DNA from: Rutpela maculata
Taxonomy: Eukaryota; Arthropoda; Insecta; Coleoptera; Cerambycidae
Direction of reading: 5' to 3'
DNA: 64,000 bases
Assembly: GCA_936432065.2 (NCBI GenBank)
Contig: OW386285.2
Coordinates: forward strand, 172,713,984-172,777,983
In this document: piece by piece, positions 10,238-23,437 of the stretch
Position numbering within the stretch: the first letter of the stretch is position 1
Layout: every line of letters starts with the position of its first letter
Made by a program: the position numbers and the translations under genes
Notes under the pieces: model-generated
The model's database searches: none
Told to the model about the DNA's origin: nothing
The model's input: the letters and a program-made list of their open reading frames with translations, nothing else

Positions 10238-10789
10238 ACTTTTGGAACAGCTCAGCTGACTGAAATGAGAGCGCAAACTATATATTTGGCTCTCTGTTAT
10301 TCGAATAGCAAATTAATGACTTACTGAGTTTGAGCTCATGATGTCCAAGGTCCAAGTTAAGGTGATTATATACAACATGCATACCCTGCCAAAAATTCCA
10401 CATAGAAACTTATAAAAAAAAAGTGATGCGGTTTTATCGTTCCTATAAGTTATATTATTATTATACAGACAAGATTTTATCTGTTTTATTAAGTTTTAAA
10501 TCGGTTATGAAACAGTAATTCCGAATGAGCTATTTGGAATTATCATGTTGCCCTTTCACGAGTACTTATATGAAATATACATCAACAAATCTACAGTTTA
10601 GTGTCTGCAAATGCACCCTTGCCCTTATATCTGTAAATATATGGAATTACAGATACAACTTTAAAGAGATTCTAAACTTTTCTATAAGTAATATCATAAG
10701 AGTCCAGTCCGTCCTTTCTCCAGTATCTATCGTATATAACACACCATTTATCAACATGTTTTTATTGTAAATTTCAACATTGTCTTTTT

Positions 10790-10960
10790 ATTAGTATTAA
10801 TGTGGATATACATGTCAACAAATGTACAGTTTCAATTGTATATTTTACAGATGTATTTTTATTGTAAACTTCCATTTTGCTTTTTTATTAGTATTAATTT
10901 GGATATGCATGCTGACAAATGTACAGTTTAAATTGCATATTTCAAATAGAAATACTAATA
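10790..10960 (+). repeat. two-copy direct repeat of about 85 bp
   Basis: TTTTTATTAGTATTAAT followed by ATGTACAGTTT occurs at about 10785-10850 and again at 10880-10945. Lies in the outer left flank of the foldback element. Confidence 0.6.
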
Positions 10961-11169
10961 TTGTGGTAAACACAAAATTCTGCAAAGTCCTTATTTCCTC
11001 GGGTGTTCTTGTTCTAGCCTAGAAGCAATGAATGAGTTAGCAGTGAAAGAGACTGATTTGTTTTTAATTTAACAAACACACTTCAGTTCCTTAGGTCACA
11101 TTAGATTAGATATGAATTAGCTACTGGAGCCTGGAGTAAAGTTGCTTCTGAAATTTCTATCAGTTTCTA

Positions 11170-13700
11170 CCAGAATGGAGCAGCAAACATTTACTTATAC
11201 CACATCAATGAGAATTTATGAGAACAGTATCTAAGGTAAAACGTGCGGCTTTCCGTTGTTAAATGGCAAGTGTTTCTATAAGAAACGAGCTGCATTAGGT
11301 TGACTTGCAATTGAAGATTACTAATTATAATGTTTGAATAGGGATTTATGAGATCAGTTTCTATGAGTATTAATGTTTTTTTTCAGTAATATATTAAATG
11401 TGTTTTCATTTGTTTGAATGGGTAAAAAGAAAGGTCAGTTTTCAACTGCAATTACAAATACAAGTTTAATCACTTTGAATGGGGTTATATGCGATTAATT
11501 TCTAAAAGTATTTATGCTGTTTTCCGAATATAATTGTGATGAGGTTTAATCAGTAACAAATTGTTCACTACTTGTTATGATATGGTCGGAAATTCCAAGT
11601 ACACATTTAGTATTCCTTCAAAAGGATTGATGAGAGCAGTTTCTACGAGTATCTATTTGTTGTTCCTCTAGTAAATTATATAAGTCTTTACATTTACTTA
11701 TACTATCTCAATGAGAATTTATGAGAACAGTATCTAATGTAAAACGTACGGCTTTCCGTGGTTAAATGGCAAGTGTTTCTATAAGAAACGAGCTGCATTA
11801 GATTAGAACAGTTTTGATTTGCAATTGAAGATTACAAATTATAATGTTTGAATAGGGATTTATGAGATCAGTTTCTATGAGTATAAATGTTTTTTTTTTC
11901 TGTAATATATTAAATGTGTTTTCATATGTTTGAATGGGTAAAAAGAAAGGTCAGTTTTCAACTGAAATTACAAATACAAATTTAATCACTTCGAATGGGG
12001 TTATATGCGATCAATTTCTAACAGTATTTATACTGTTTTCCGAATATAATTGTGATGAGGTTTGATCAGTAACAAATTGTTCACTACATGTTACGATATG
12101 GTCGGATATTCCAGGTACATATTTAGTATTACTTCGAAAGGATTGATGCAGCTTCTACGAGTATGTATTTGTTGTACCAATAGTAAATTATATAAGTCTT
12201 TATCAGTATGCATTCGAATCTAATTTAAATATGAAAATTATATCAGAATAAAGCAACCAAATATTTTAAACAGTATCTATTTGTAAATCCAGACATTTAC
12301 TTATACTATTTCAATGAGAATTTATGAGGACAGTATCTAATGTAAAACGTGCGGGTTTCCGTGGTTAAATGGCAAGAGTTTCTATATGAAACGAGCTGCA
12401 TTTGGTTAGAACAGTTTTGATTTGCAATTGAAGATTACAAATTATAATGTTTGAATAGGGATTTATGAGATCAGTTTCTATGAGTATTAATGTTTTTTTT
12501 TCAGTAATATATTAAATGGGTTTTTATTTGTTTGAATGGGTAAAAAGAAAGGTCAGTTTTCAACTGCAATTACAAATACAAGTTTAACCACTTCGAATGG
12601 GATTATATGCGATCAATTTCTAACAGTATTTATGCTGTTTTCCGAATATAATTGTGATGAGGTTTGATCAGTAACAAATTGTTCACTACATGTTACGATA
12701 TGGTCAGAAATTCCAGGTACATATTTAGTATTACTTCGAAAGGATTGATGATAGCAGTTTCTACGAGTATGTATTTGTTGTGCCAATAGTAAATTATATA
12801 AGTTTTAATCAGTATGCATTCGGATCTAATTTAAATATGAAAATTATATCAGAATAAAGCAACTAAATATTTTAAATAGTATCTATATGTAAATCCAGAC
12901 ATTTACTTATACTATCTCAATGAGAATTTATGAGAACAGTATCTAATGTAAAACGTGCGGCTTTCCGTGGTTAAATGGCAAGAGTTTCTATAAGAAACGA
13001 GCTGCATTAGGTTAGAACAGTTTTGATTTGCAATTGAAGATTACAAATTATAATGTTTGAATAGGGATTTATGAGATCAGTTTCTATGAGTATTAATGTT
13101 TTTTTTTCAGTAATAAGTATATTAAATGTGTTTTCATTTGTTTGAATGGGTAAAGAAGAAAGGTCAGTTTCCAACTGCAATTACAAATACAAGTTTAGTC
13201 ACTTCGAATGGGGTTATATGCGATCAGTTTCTAAGAGTATTTATGCTGTTTTCCGAATATAATTGTGATGAGGTTTGATCAGTAACAAATTGTTCACCAC
13301 ATGTTACGATATGGTCGGAAATTCCAGGTACATATTTAGTATTCCTTCGAAAGGATTGATGATAGCAGTTTCTATGAGTATGTATTTGTTGTTCCAATAG
13401 AAAATTTGTCTTTATCAGTATGCATTCGGATCTACTTTAAATACAAAAATTATATCAGAATGACACAACCAAATATTTTAAACAGTATCCACTTGTAAAT
13501 CCAAACATTTAAAGATATATTTTAATGAGAACCAATCAGAACAGTATCTAATGTAACGCGTGCGGCTTTCCGTGGCTAAATTTTAAAAGTATATTTAATA
13601 AATAGCTTTAACGGATTTGAACAGTTTTAATTTGCAATTCCAGATGAATAGTTTTAATTGTTAAATAGGGATCTATGAGATCAGTGTCTTTGTGTAATGT
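11170..13700 (+). repeat. left tandem array, five units
   Basis: Five head-to-tail units. The first is shorter by about 100 bp and the unit next to the centre is the most diverged. Units 3 and 4 differ by only a few bases per hundred. Confidence 0.85.
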
Positions 13701-13719
13701 TTATTTTCCAATAAAAACA

Positions 13720-15760
13720 CATTTTATTGAAAAAAAAACATTACACTGACCTCATACATCAACAATTAAAACTATTCATCTGGAAATGCAAAACTGTTCG
13801 AATCCGTTAAAGCTTATTTATTGCAAATAATTTTAAAATTTAGCCACGGAAAACCGCACACGTTACATTAGATACTGTTGTGATAGATTCTCATTATAAT
13901 ATTATCTTGGATTTACAGGTGGACACTGTTTAAAATATTTGGGGTTTCATTCTGATATGATTTTTGTATTTAAATTAGATCCGAATGCATACTGATAAAC
14001 ACTTATATAATTTATTGTAGGAACAACCAATAAATACTCGTAGAAACTGCTCTCATTAATCCTCTTGAAGGAATACTAAATATGTACCTGGAATTTCCGA
14101 CCATATCGTAACATGTAGTGAACAATTTGTTACGGATCAAACCTCATCACAATTATATTCGGAAAACAGCATAAATACTGTTAGAAATTGATCGCATATA
14201 ACCCCATTCGAAGTGATTAAACTTATATTTGTAATTGCGGTTCAAAACTTCCTTTTTACCCATTCAAACAAATGAAAACACATTTAATATATTACTGAAA
14301 AAAAACATTAATACTCATAGAAACTGGTCTCATAAATCCTTATTTAAACATTATAATTTGTAATCTTCAATTGCAAATCAAAACTGTTCTAATCTAATGC
14401 AGCTCGTTTCTTATAGAAACACTTGCCATTTAACCACGAAAAGCCGCACGTTTTACATTAGATACTGTTCTCATAAATTCTCATTGAGATAGTATAAGTA
14501 AATGTCTGGATTTACAAATAGATACTGTTTAAAATATTTGGTTGCTTTATTCTGATATAAATTTTCATATTTAAATTAGATCCGAATCTTTACTGATAAA
14601 GACTTATATAATTTACTAGAGGAACAACAAATAGATACTCGTAGAAACTGCTCTCATCAATCCTCTTGAAGGAATACCAAATGTGTACTTGGAATTTCCG
14701 ACCATATCATAACATGTAGTGAACAATTTGTTACTGATTAAACCTCTTCACAATTATGTCCGGAAAACAGCATAAATACTTTTAGAAATTGATCGCATAT
14801 AACCCCATTCGAAGTGATTAAACTTGTATTTGTAATTGCAGTTGAAAACTGACCTTTCTTTTTACCCATTCAAACAAATGAAAACACATTTAATATATTA
14901 CTGAAAAAAAACATTAATACTCATAGAAACTGATCTCATAAATCCCTATTCAAACATTATAATTTGTAATCTTCAATTGCAAATCAAAACTGTTCTAACC
15001 TAATGCAGCTTGTTTCTTATAGAAACTCTTGCCATTTAACCACGGAAAGCCGCACGTTTTACATTAGATACTGTTCTCATAAATTCTCATTGAGATAGTA
15101 TAAGTAAATGTTTGGATTTACAAATAGATACTGTTTAAAATATTTGGTTGCTTTATTCTGATATAATTTTCATATTTAAATTATATCCGAATCTGTACTG
15201 ATAAAGACTTATATAATTTACTATAGGAACAACAAATAGATACTCGTAGAAACTGCTCTCATCAATCCTCTTGAAGGAATACTAAATGTGTACTTGGAAT
15301 TTCCGACCATATCTTAACAAGTAGTTAACAATTTGTTACTGATTAAACCTCATCATAACTATATTCGGAAAACAGCATACTTTTAGAAATTGATCGCATA
15401 TAATCCCATTCGAAGCGATTAAACTTGTATTTGTAATTGCAGTTGAAAACTGACCTTTCTTTTTACCCATTCAAACAAATGAAAACACATTTAATATATT
15501 ACTGAAAAAAAACATTAATACTCATAGAAACTGATCTCATAAATCCCTATTCAAACATTATAATTTGTAATCTTCAATTGCAAATCCAAACTGTTCTAAC
15601 CTAATGCAGCTCGTTTCTTAAAGAAACACTTGTCTTTTAAACACGGAAAGCCACACGAATTACATTAGATACTGTGCTCATAAATTCTCATTGATATGGT
15701 ATAAGTAAATGTTTGGATTAACAAATGGATATGGCTTGACTCATTTTGCTGGTCAATGCG
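13720..15760 (-). repeat. right tandem array, four units in inverted orientation
   Basis: Mirror image of the left array. The array-centre spacer is an inverted A/T run around 13700-13735. The unit nearest the centre is again the most diverged. Confidence 0.85.
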
Positions 15761-15896
15761 GATATAAACTGATAACAATTTCAACAGCAACTTTACCTAA
15801 CTCTTATAGAAACTTATTGACCATATAGGTTCTCATAGATACTTATTAATTTTTGATAATTTTCAATACGGATTGATGAGATTTTTTTGACAGGGA

Positions 15897-16968
15897 TAGC
15901 TATTATGTTTTATTTAATCTAAAATAGACTACATGTAGGTAAATATTACATTTTTTTTGTATTAATGTAGGAAAAAATATGAATTATATATACCAACACC
16001 ACCTAGCACTGGCAAATTCAAATACTGCAAATTCACAATTGATTAGTCATCAGACAACGACAAAGTTCGTGGACAAGGCTCATAAATAGCGTAATTGGTT
16101 ATTTTTTTGAGTTTTGGATTTTTATTTGTTTATTTATTGAATAATCTTTATTGTCGTGAAGAGGTAAGTAATTGATATGGCTTTATAAAATACATGTTAT
16201 GTTCAGTTTATAGATAAATTATAATTGTGCCATGATTTGCTTGAAGGTTATGTTTACAATTTTTCGATTAATTTAATAATAAGTATTTTAATTTTATATT
16301 TTATTTTCAAAACGAAATTGGGTATGATTTTCTATTTATTTTTATTTTAAGGTTTGTCAATCGGCAGGATAAAATTGAAATTGAGACAAGCGTGTATACA
16401 CAGGAAGGGAAAAGACTCACGGCTCCATTACGTCACCCCCGTTTGATAGAAGGTTTGCTATACTAATTAATACTTAACTTCTTTTTAGTTAACTACATTA
16501 TACTGTTTTTCTAGGTTTGGTCTGTTATATCTATACGTTGATAGTGATTGATTTATTGGAATTTTCAGCAGACAGATGAGATAGTTTTTCAAATTAAAAA
16601 GAAAACTGGAGTCAACATACATCTACTTTTATTATGGAGAAGTATGAGTATACATATTACATAACATTAGAATTACTTGCTGTAGCTTTCCCACATTTGA
16701 AATTTTCAAACATTACTCTTTTAACAATATCAAAAACAACCCCTGATGCCATTGAAAATTAATGACCATTACCCTATATTTTCTTGAGATGTCGGTTACC
16801 AAAATTCCAAAATGAATGTACAAGAAGATACTTTAATTTAGACTCTCCAAGTGTTGTTTTCGAGGTGTTTTTTTTTTGTTTACTTTGGATTTTACAATGG
16901 CCCGATCTACACTTGTTGCGTATTGTATATTAAACTAAATTCTTTATTACCCGTTATGTGATACATTA
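15897..16968. other. AT-rich intergenic DNA
   Basis: No gene or repeat recognised in about 1.1 kb. Confidence 0.5.
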
Positions 16969-17283
16969 CATCCCAGTGAACACGGATACATACCTGGTAT
17001 GTTTCTCTTACGTAATCTATTCAACATGTTATATCCAAGGATATTGGATGTATGGTAAATGTAAGGTACATGGACCTTAAAATTTCAGCCACAAAAAAAG
17101 TTATAGCCATGTAATGGCAACATAACTTGTAACATACTCGTATGTGGCAAATATATAACATACATGTAAAAGACATATATTGTATTTCAAAATATTTACC
17201 TTAAAATATGTTCTGATGTTACATGTGTGCTATATAACATGCAATTTCCGTGGTATATGCACAAGGGGGTAGCAAATAATATA

Positions 17284-17840
17284 CAGGGTGTCCCCAAATG
17301 GGGTTACCTATACCAAAAGTGGACCTAAATTTTAGTTTTTCGACAGTCACTATAAAATATTTTGCTTCTTAAAGAAATACGATGTGTTAAGAAAATGTAC
17401 TTTTTTATGCAGGGCGCTCAAAAATTTCAAAAATATGAATTTTACCCAAGAGCAAACTACCTTTATTTTTCTCATTTTTAAGGAAAATGCAATTTGAAAA
17501 AATTTTTTATTAAATCTTGTTTAATAGGTACGTCTTTTTCCCCAATGCCTCACCTCAGTTTTCGTATTTTTCCGTAACGGATACTAAAAAATTTAGAATT
17601 ATGAAAGAAAAGTATTTCAAATGGCTTTTTTATTAAAAATGAAAAACAAAGGTAGTTTACTCTTAGGCAAAATTCATATTTTTGGAATTTTTAAGCGCCC
17701 TGCTCCTTCATAAAAAAAATTATTTTTTTAACATAAATCGTATTTTTTTAAAAATGCGGAAATTTTTATAGTGACTTTTTGTCCAAAAATTAAAATTTAG
17801 GTCATTTGTTGTATAGCTAATCCCATCCGGGGACACCTTG
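17284..17840. mobile_element. palindromic mariner-type MITE, TA duplication
   Basis: CAGGGTGTCCCC...GGGGACACCTTG flanked by TA. Inverted symmetry continues through the body (CAAACTACCTTTATTTTT against AAACAAAGGTAGTTT). 557 bp, non-coding. Related CAGGGTGTCC / CAAGGTGTCC ends recur at 21939, 35093 and, more diverged, near 63030. Confidence 0.8.
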
Positions 17841-18934
17841 TACTACTGTTACAATATGGCTCAAGTAAGGAAAAACTAGATGTAAAAAAAGGCCAATCTA
17901 AAATAAATAATTTTTATATTCATAAAATACATATATCATAATAATATATTAATCAAAGTCATACAAGAATTGCACATTCTCTAAACTATATAGTTTGGTT
18001 TATTACAAGCAAACTTTTGGTTAACAGAAAACATAGAAGATAAAATAGCTGAAGAAAAATAACATATACAGAAAAAGTTAGCTGATTGCAAGCTATGTAA
18101 TAAGGCAAAAAAAAAATAAAGAAAAGCCTGACAGTATACATGAATCATTTTCATTCCGCTGTAAATTAGGAAGAAATAAACATTAGCATGATTACTATAG
18201 AGACAAGAAAAGTGTATAAGTTTTTGGTAAAACAGAACAGCTTTATCTTACATTGAAAGAAGTTTCCGGAAAATTAAAAGCTTAATGAAGTTTGTTCCAA
18301 ATGATGCTCGGGCTTTTACAACATTTAAAAACTGTGGATTTTGAGGGTGACGTTGAACGCTACAGTAACACTATTGATTTTGATGTAGACGTAAACGAAC
18401 AGTAGAAACGAAAATCGCAGGCATATTAATGAGAAGTACGACACTTTGCATTTTCTAAGTGTCTATATACCTACATACACAAAATATACTACTTTTGACA
18501 GTCGAGTTATTATTATATTATCTATATATTAAACACAGTTTTAGTTTTATTACTTATTTACTCTAGTGACTGAATAAATGCTTTTTTGAACTATATATTT
18601 AACATCCGAATAAAGTTTGGTTTAATGTATGGTTATCCAAGTTTAATTGTACCAAATATCAACTAAAATTCTGAACGAAAATACCTAGTTAGTGAAAAAA
18701 CAAGAATTCTTCAATTATTCAAAAAGGAGCTAAAAATTTATTAGAAACAAGAAAAATTCAACAAACGTGACAATAATACTCAGATAATGACGAAAACAAA
18801 TTTCCTATATAAAAAAAAAATTTACTTACAGACAAACCTGTCAGCATGAATTTGCAAGCAGACTAATACTTAAAACTTAATTATCTTAAAACTAGTTTTT
18901 GGCGCCTGGTTTCCTTTTTTCATACATATCTCAA

Positions 18935-19065
18935 TCAATTATGGTACAATAACTGCTCCAGCTTCTTGTTTTCTCTCTGTAGCCTTTGCTTTGACAGTCT
19001 GAACCACTCACTAGCGATGTTCTCAAATTCTTTTTCACAATGTGGAAACGTTTCGTTAACAGCAG
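18935..19065 (-). CDS. candidate terminal exon, 42 codons, unknown protein (SEWFRL/KQR family)
   Basis: On the minus strand TATTGTTCTAG is a plausible splice acceptor. It is followed by 131 bases open to a TGA stop, with two bases of a split codon first. The tail reads ENIASEWFRLSKQRLQREN and then KKLEQLLYHN, with leucines at heptad spacing, so a short coiled coil is likely. It matches the exon at 2578-2737 in the SEWFRL-x-KQR core but differs elsewhere, so the two are paralogous rather than a recent copy. A possible donor (GTAAGTAC, minus strand near 19500) lies upstream, but no complete upstream exon was identified. Possibly the 3' end of a gene carried by the surrounding element. Confidence 0.5.
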
Positions 19066-20224
19066 CTAGAACAATAGTTTATGACAAAATTTTATAACTT
19101 TTTTGTGTATTATTTACTTAAAAGCAATTTCTAACTTTTTTAGAAATTCTTTGTCTTTACCTTTACGAGATATTATTTTTAATTAGTAATTACACAAAAT
19201 TAGACACAGACATCTATGATGACATAAATAGGTTAAATCCATATAGCAGCAGCAGTTTATAGCAAGAGTGATAAAATATGACCAGTTTTTCAATATTTAT
19301 ATTAAGTTTAATGCTGGTTATAAAAGATTTAAGCTACAATAAAGCACCTATAATTTTTCTGTGGCTTGAGCTTAGTTAAATTTCATTAAATTTCAATCTC
19401 AAGATTGGGCAACATGTCAATAAAACTCCAACAAATAAGTAGGTACCTAATAAGCGACTTAACACTGCACCGAAGAGCTAATGATTTACACTTCTACGTA
19501 CTTACCTACAATAGTTTTGATCTCTGAACTTGAGTCCGCACAAAAACAAAGACGATATTTAACATGTTAAAACGCACGCTAGAAGTCACGTTGCACCTCC
19601 TTCAGGGTCACTTGTGTTAGGTTAGAATATTAGGATTAGGTTATTTTGTTAGGTATAGTTAGGGATATTTGAGTTAATTTGGTATCCTTTTCTAGCACGA
19701 ACTATGTAATACAGAGTGCGAAAGAGATGTCCTATAATAATTTTATAACCAGATTTACCGGGAAATTTAAAACATCACAATATTAAAACGTTATCCAACT
19801 GTATGAAGATACGGGATTATCAAACTAGTTTTTGATCGGCGAGTTTTATTTTTTGTTATTAGATACATAAATAAAAATAAAACGGCCGGTAACACTAATC
19901 ACTATTTTAATAAATTTATAGAGTATTTAAACGAATAAGTCATCAAGTATTATATAGGCACAATTACATTTTCATTATCACTTAATGACAATTGAAGATT
20001 TAATATCACAAGCGTTAATTGGTAAAAGAGCTTCTTATTTTCATTGGGCATGCTATTATTATGTTGATTAAACTACACTGGTCACTGATGTTATAACCTA
20101 CTATAGCAGCACACTCACTACTACACCAAAACAATATACATAATATATATACTTAACCAAACTTTTTTGACATTCCATATGTAAGATAGCTTGTTTCACG
20201 TTTGTAGTTTACCAAATTACATGA

Positions 20225-20690
20225 TTAAATATATATGTGTAATGTAATTGTAGAAAAACTTAAAATGTCCATGATGATCACAAAATATATAAATGTTATA
20301 TCTGGTGTAAACATATAAGATGGGTTGATGTGTAATATGTAGCAATTATCTAAATATCACATATTTTAATGTTATTATTTAACACACAAGCAATATAACT
20401 TTAAACGTACATACTGATTACAGAAATACATAAATGTTATATAGCTGATAAATACACATAATACTTGTTATTGTAATGTAGCAGTTACGTAAAAATCACA
20501 TATTTTAATGTTATTATTTAACAAACAGGCAATATAACTTAAAATCTACATGGTGATAACAAACATACATAAATATTATATGGCATGTAAATATACAAAA
20601 TACTTGTTATTGTAATGCAGCAGTTATGTAAAAATCACATATTATAATGTTTGTATTTAACAAACAGGCATGTTTGTTAATAACTTAAAT
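20225..20690 (+). repeat. 139-bp tandem repeat, about 3.3 copies
   Basis: ATCACATATT followed by ATGTT starts at 20356, 20495 and 20634, exactly 139 bp apart. AT-rich, subterminal to the right end of the 16969-20805 element. Confidence 0.85.
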
Positions 20691-21212
20691 GTATATAGCA
20701 TTTGAAGATGGTTTATATAATGGAGATATATTTGGTAATATGGTGTGTGTTACCTTGACAATCTCTCTTTGGTACGTAACAGCCATATGTGTGTTCACTG
20801 GGATGCATATTTGTTAAGTCAAAACTAATACAAAAGTAGTATGGGTAGGTAACATATTATAAGTATAGGTATATAAATTGTAAATATTATAAAAAGGTAC
20901 AACACGACAGTACGAATGTATGTATAAGGTACAAAATATATTAAAATCACAATATGTGATATGCATATTAAACAATTCCTAATTGTCTGAAATTTTATTG
21001 CATAATATTAAAACAAATATTCTGAATCGTACTGCTTTGAACCTGTAATATAGACTACCTATTAGGTTTTAGTTCACGTTTTCTTAAATTTTAAGGATTT
21101 AAATCCTCGAGAATAAAAATGTGGTTTGTTTTCTTAATATTTCATACTATCAGGTCAAAAAATAAATAAATCCGGAAATATTATGTAAGAAAACTTGTTT
21201 CAGCTGTAATAC

Positions 21213-21482
21213 GAGGAAATCCAATGGGAAATAGGAACTACCATAACAGGTTTGGTAGGATCTTTTGCTAATCGAGAAGAGGAAGAAGATAATTAAAAGC
21301 AAAGGAGAACAGAAATAAGACCAGGACCTCCATTCTCCAGTAGAGAGAATGGCCATTTCGTGAGAAAGGAAAGAGAAAGAAATAGGAAATATAATGAAAT
21401 AAAAAGGGAAAAAATACCCCGATTGACTTCTCCTAAGCTGGAGAATAGGACCCCAGGAGAAGATATATACGTTGGAATATGA
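21213..21482 (+). pseudogene. 90-codon reading frame with one internal stop, unknown
   Basis: Frame open from 21213 to TGA at 21480-21482 except for a TAA at 21294-21296. It encodes a charged tail (for example HFVRKERERNRKYNEIKREK). A TTGTTTCAG acceptor-like sequence lies just upstream, but the frame has another stop right after it. The more even composition sets it apart from the AT-rich flanks. Could be a decayed exon of host or transposon origin. Confidence 0.25.
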
Positions 21483-21938
21483 AATGTATTTTATTATGTT
21501 CAGAGAACTGTGTTTTAATGATTTTTAATGTTAACGTATTGAATAAATTTTAATTTTTTTTTAATAACTTGGACTCAGTTCTTAAAAAATAATGTGTCAA
21601 GACTTCATAGAAATGTACCGGTTTTCATTTTTTTAGAAGGGGCAAATCTAAAAACCACGATATGGGTATATTTATTTAATCAAACTTTCATTTAGACGTT
21701 CCCAAATGTCAGCTGACAATTATTCTAATCAAGCAGTATGTGTTACGTGATGCACGTGGTTATTGACGTACATGGGTAATATGTAAAAGAAGTTTTGAAT
21801 ATAAATATGCATATGGTAGGTAACTTAATTTTTAAACTAGCAAAAAAGTTTTAAACAGAAAAATTCTATCTATAAAGGTAATGAGTTGTTACTTATGTCC
21901 TAATTAAGTTGCAGGTAAAAAAAATATGCAGGTATATA

Positions 21939-22266
21939 CAAGGTGTCCCATCTTATGTTCAAATTTTGGGAGCATAAAGTAAACTTAATTGTAAGACTAA
22001 AAAACACAAAAGTGGTAATGCGATTTTTATTTGTTTCGAAGTTACAGGCCTATTCAATTTATGAACAGTAAATAAAAAAAAAACTTAGTTATGTGGGAAT
22101 AAATGACAAAAAACGAACCATTTGACAGAAGCTTTTTTTGTATTTACTGGTCAAAAATTTTATAGTCCTGTAACTTCCAAACATAAACATTGAGCTACCA
22201 TTTTTGTGTTTTTTAGTCTGCTTGCTACGCTCCCAAAGTTTGAACATAACAATACTGGACACCTTG
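21939..22266. mobile_element. palindromic mariner-type MITE, TA duplication
   Basis: CAAGGTGTCCCA...GGACACCTTG flanked by TA (21937-21938, 22267-22268). Inner symmetry includes TTCAAATTTTGGGAGC against GCTCCCAAAGTTTGAA. 328 bp. A diverged relative lies at about 63030-63385. Confidence 0.8.
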
Positions 22267-22530
22267 TATAGACCATATGCTGGGACACTGAAGTCAAATT
22301 TAATTTAACGGCCCATAGTAGAAGTGTCGACATTGTGATTTCCATATGATGGCACAACGCCTGCCCAAAGATGGCAAGTGATGGCAAATCATCTGTGCCC
22401 GGCTGCCGGCCGTAGTGACCTATATATGCCGGCCCAATGAAGTATGCCAGTAAAAGGCCAGCAACTCTTATGCCGGGTGTACGACATAGGGCCAACAAAA
22501 TTCCGCGGATAAATGTTTGCTGGGTATGTA

Positions 22531-23067
22531 CAGTGGCGATAAGGTCGATGTGAGAAATAGGTTGGAATAGTTAGAGTGGGAGTGAAACGTCACACTATTG
22601 TGGTCCATATTATATTAGATCAGTAGTAGAAACATATAGATTCTATTTAAAAATCATTGCTAGTTCTAGTATTTTTAGTAAATGAATTTATGTATAATAA
22701 ATTAATATTAAAAATAAGGATTCCGTGTCGTGTAAGGGAAGCTTTGCTTCCTTAGCTTCAATGGAAAACACATTACTGATAAAATAAAATATTTACAGGG
22801 TTGCCAATCGCTTAATAATAATTACTGTGTTAATTTCGCGATTGTGGGAGTAAGTGTAAAATTCAAATTATATATTTGTATGTGATGATTAGTTAGATTT
22901 AGCGAACGCCAACCGCGTTTGGAACCAACTGCCCGAACTTTGGGGGGGAGGCTCCCCCCCTACCCCCCCGCCGTTGGGCCCGGCCCTGGATGGACCACAA
23001 TAGTGTGACGTTTCACTCCCACTCTAACTATTCCAACCTATCTCTCACATCGACCTTATCGCCACTG
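22531..23067. mobile_element. MITE with about 80-bp TIRs, TA duplication
   Basis: CAGTGGCGATAAGGTCGATG at the left end is mirrored at the right; the arms 22527-22607 and 22991-23071 match almost perfectly. TA flanks both ends. The right half carries a G7/C7-rich patch (22940-22985) unlike the rest. No coding capacity. Confidence 0.8.
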
Positions 23068-23437
23068 TACATAAGACCATGGTTAAAATTGAATTTGAAA
23101 TTTCAGAAAATCTGTGAATATTTAACTATTGAATTATCATCCTCATGTTTTAACTTTAAAAGCTGCGCCTTCTTGTAATAATACTGTAATTTTTAAGTCC
23201 TCTTGAAATTTTTTCAGAAATTAATTGTTTATTGCGCACGCGTAATACGTATGTCGGGCATGACTCCATCTTATTTTTATTTGTTTTCCTGGTTGAAGTT
23301 TAAGGTTATGTATAGTGAATTATTTCTTTTATAATTTTCAAGGATTTTACAGTATTTAAAGTGTTTGTATATCAAAAATCGTCAAAAAATTACATTTTTC
23401 TGCGATTGCTCAATTTTTTAAGGATAAAGAAACACTC

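Larger units (their letters stand above)
10387..15896. mobile_element. giant foldback element built of about 605-bp tandem units in opposite orientation
   Basis: The ends are inverted: TACCCTGCCAAAAA near 10383-10396 against TTTTTTTGACAGGG near 15882-15895. Between about 11170 and 15760 the same unit recurs. The anchor CAGTATCTAATGTAAAACG starts near 11223, 11726, 12330, 12936 and 13541 on the plus strand, and its reverse complement ends near 13880, 14470, 15076 and 15677. Spacing is about 605 bp except for the first step (about 502). Each unit holds six diverged submotifs of the type CAGTTTCTATGAGTATT. The mirror centre is near 13710. No coding sequence. Resembles Foldback/Galileo-type elements in architecture only. 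Confidence 0.85.
16969..20805. mobile_element. 3.8-kb element with CATCCCAGTGAACAC inverted ends
   Basis: CATCCCAGTGAACAC (16969-16983) is mirrored exactly at 20791-20805. Subterminal sequence on both sides is rich in ATAACATAC-like text. The interior holds a palindromic MITE (17284-17840), a candidate exon on the minus strand (18935-19065) and a 139-bp minisatellite (20225-20690). Target duplication not identified, so the superfamily is open. If the exon belongs to this element, the element had at least one spliced gene. Confidence 0.6.

Noticed and set aside
11170..15760. CRISPR-like or centromeric satellite array
   Set aside because: Units are about 605 bp, arranged in two opposite arrays with transposon-like ends, in a eukaryotic genome; no spacer structure.
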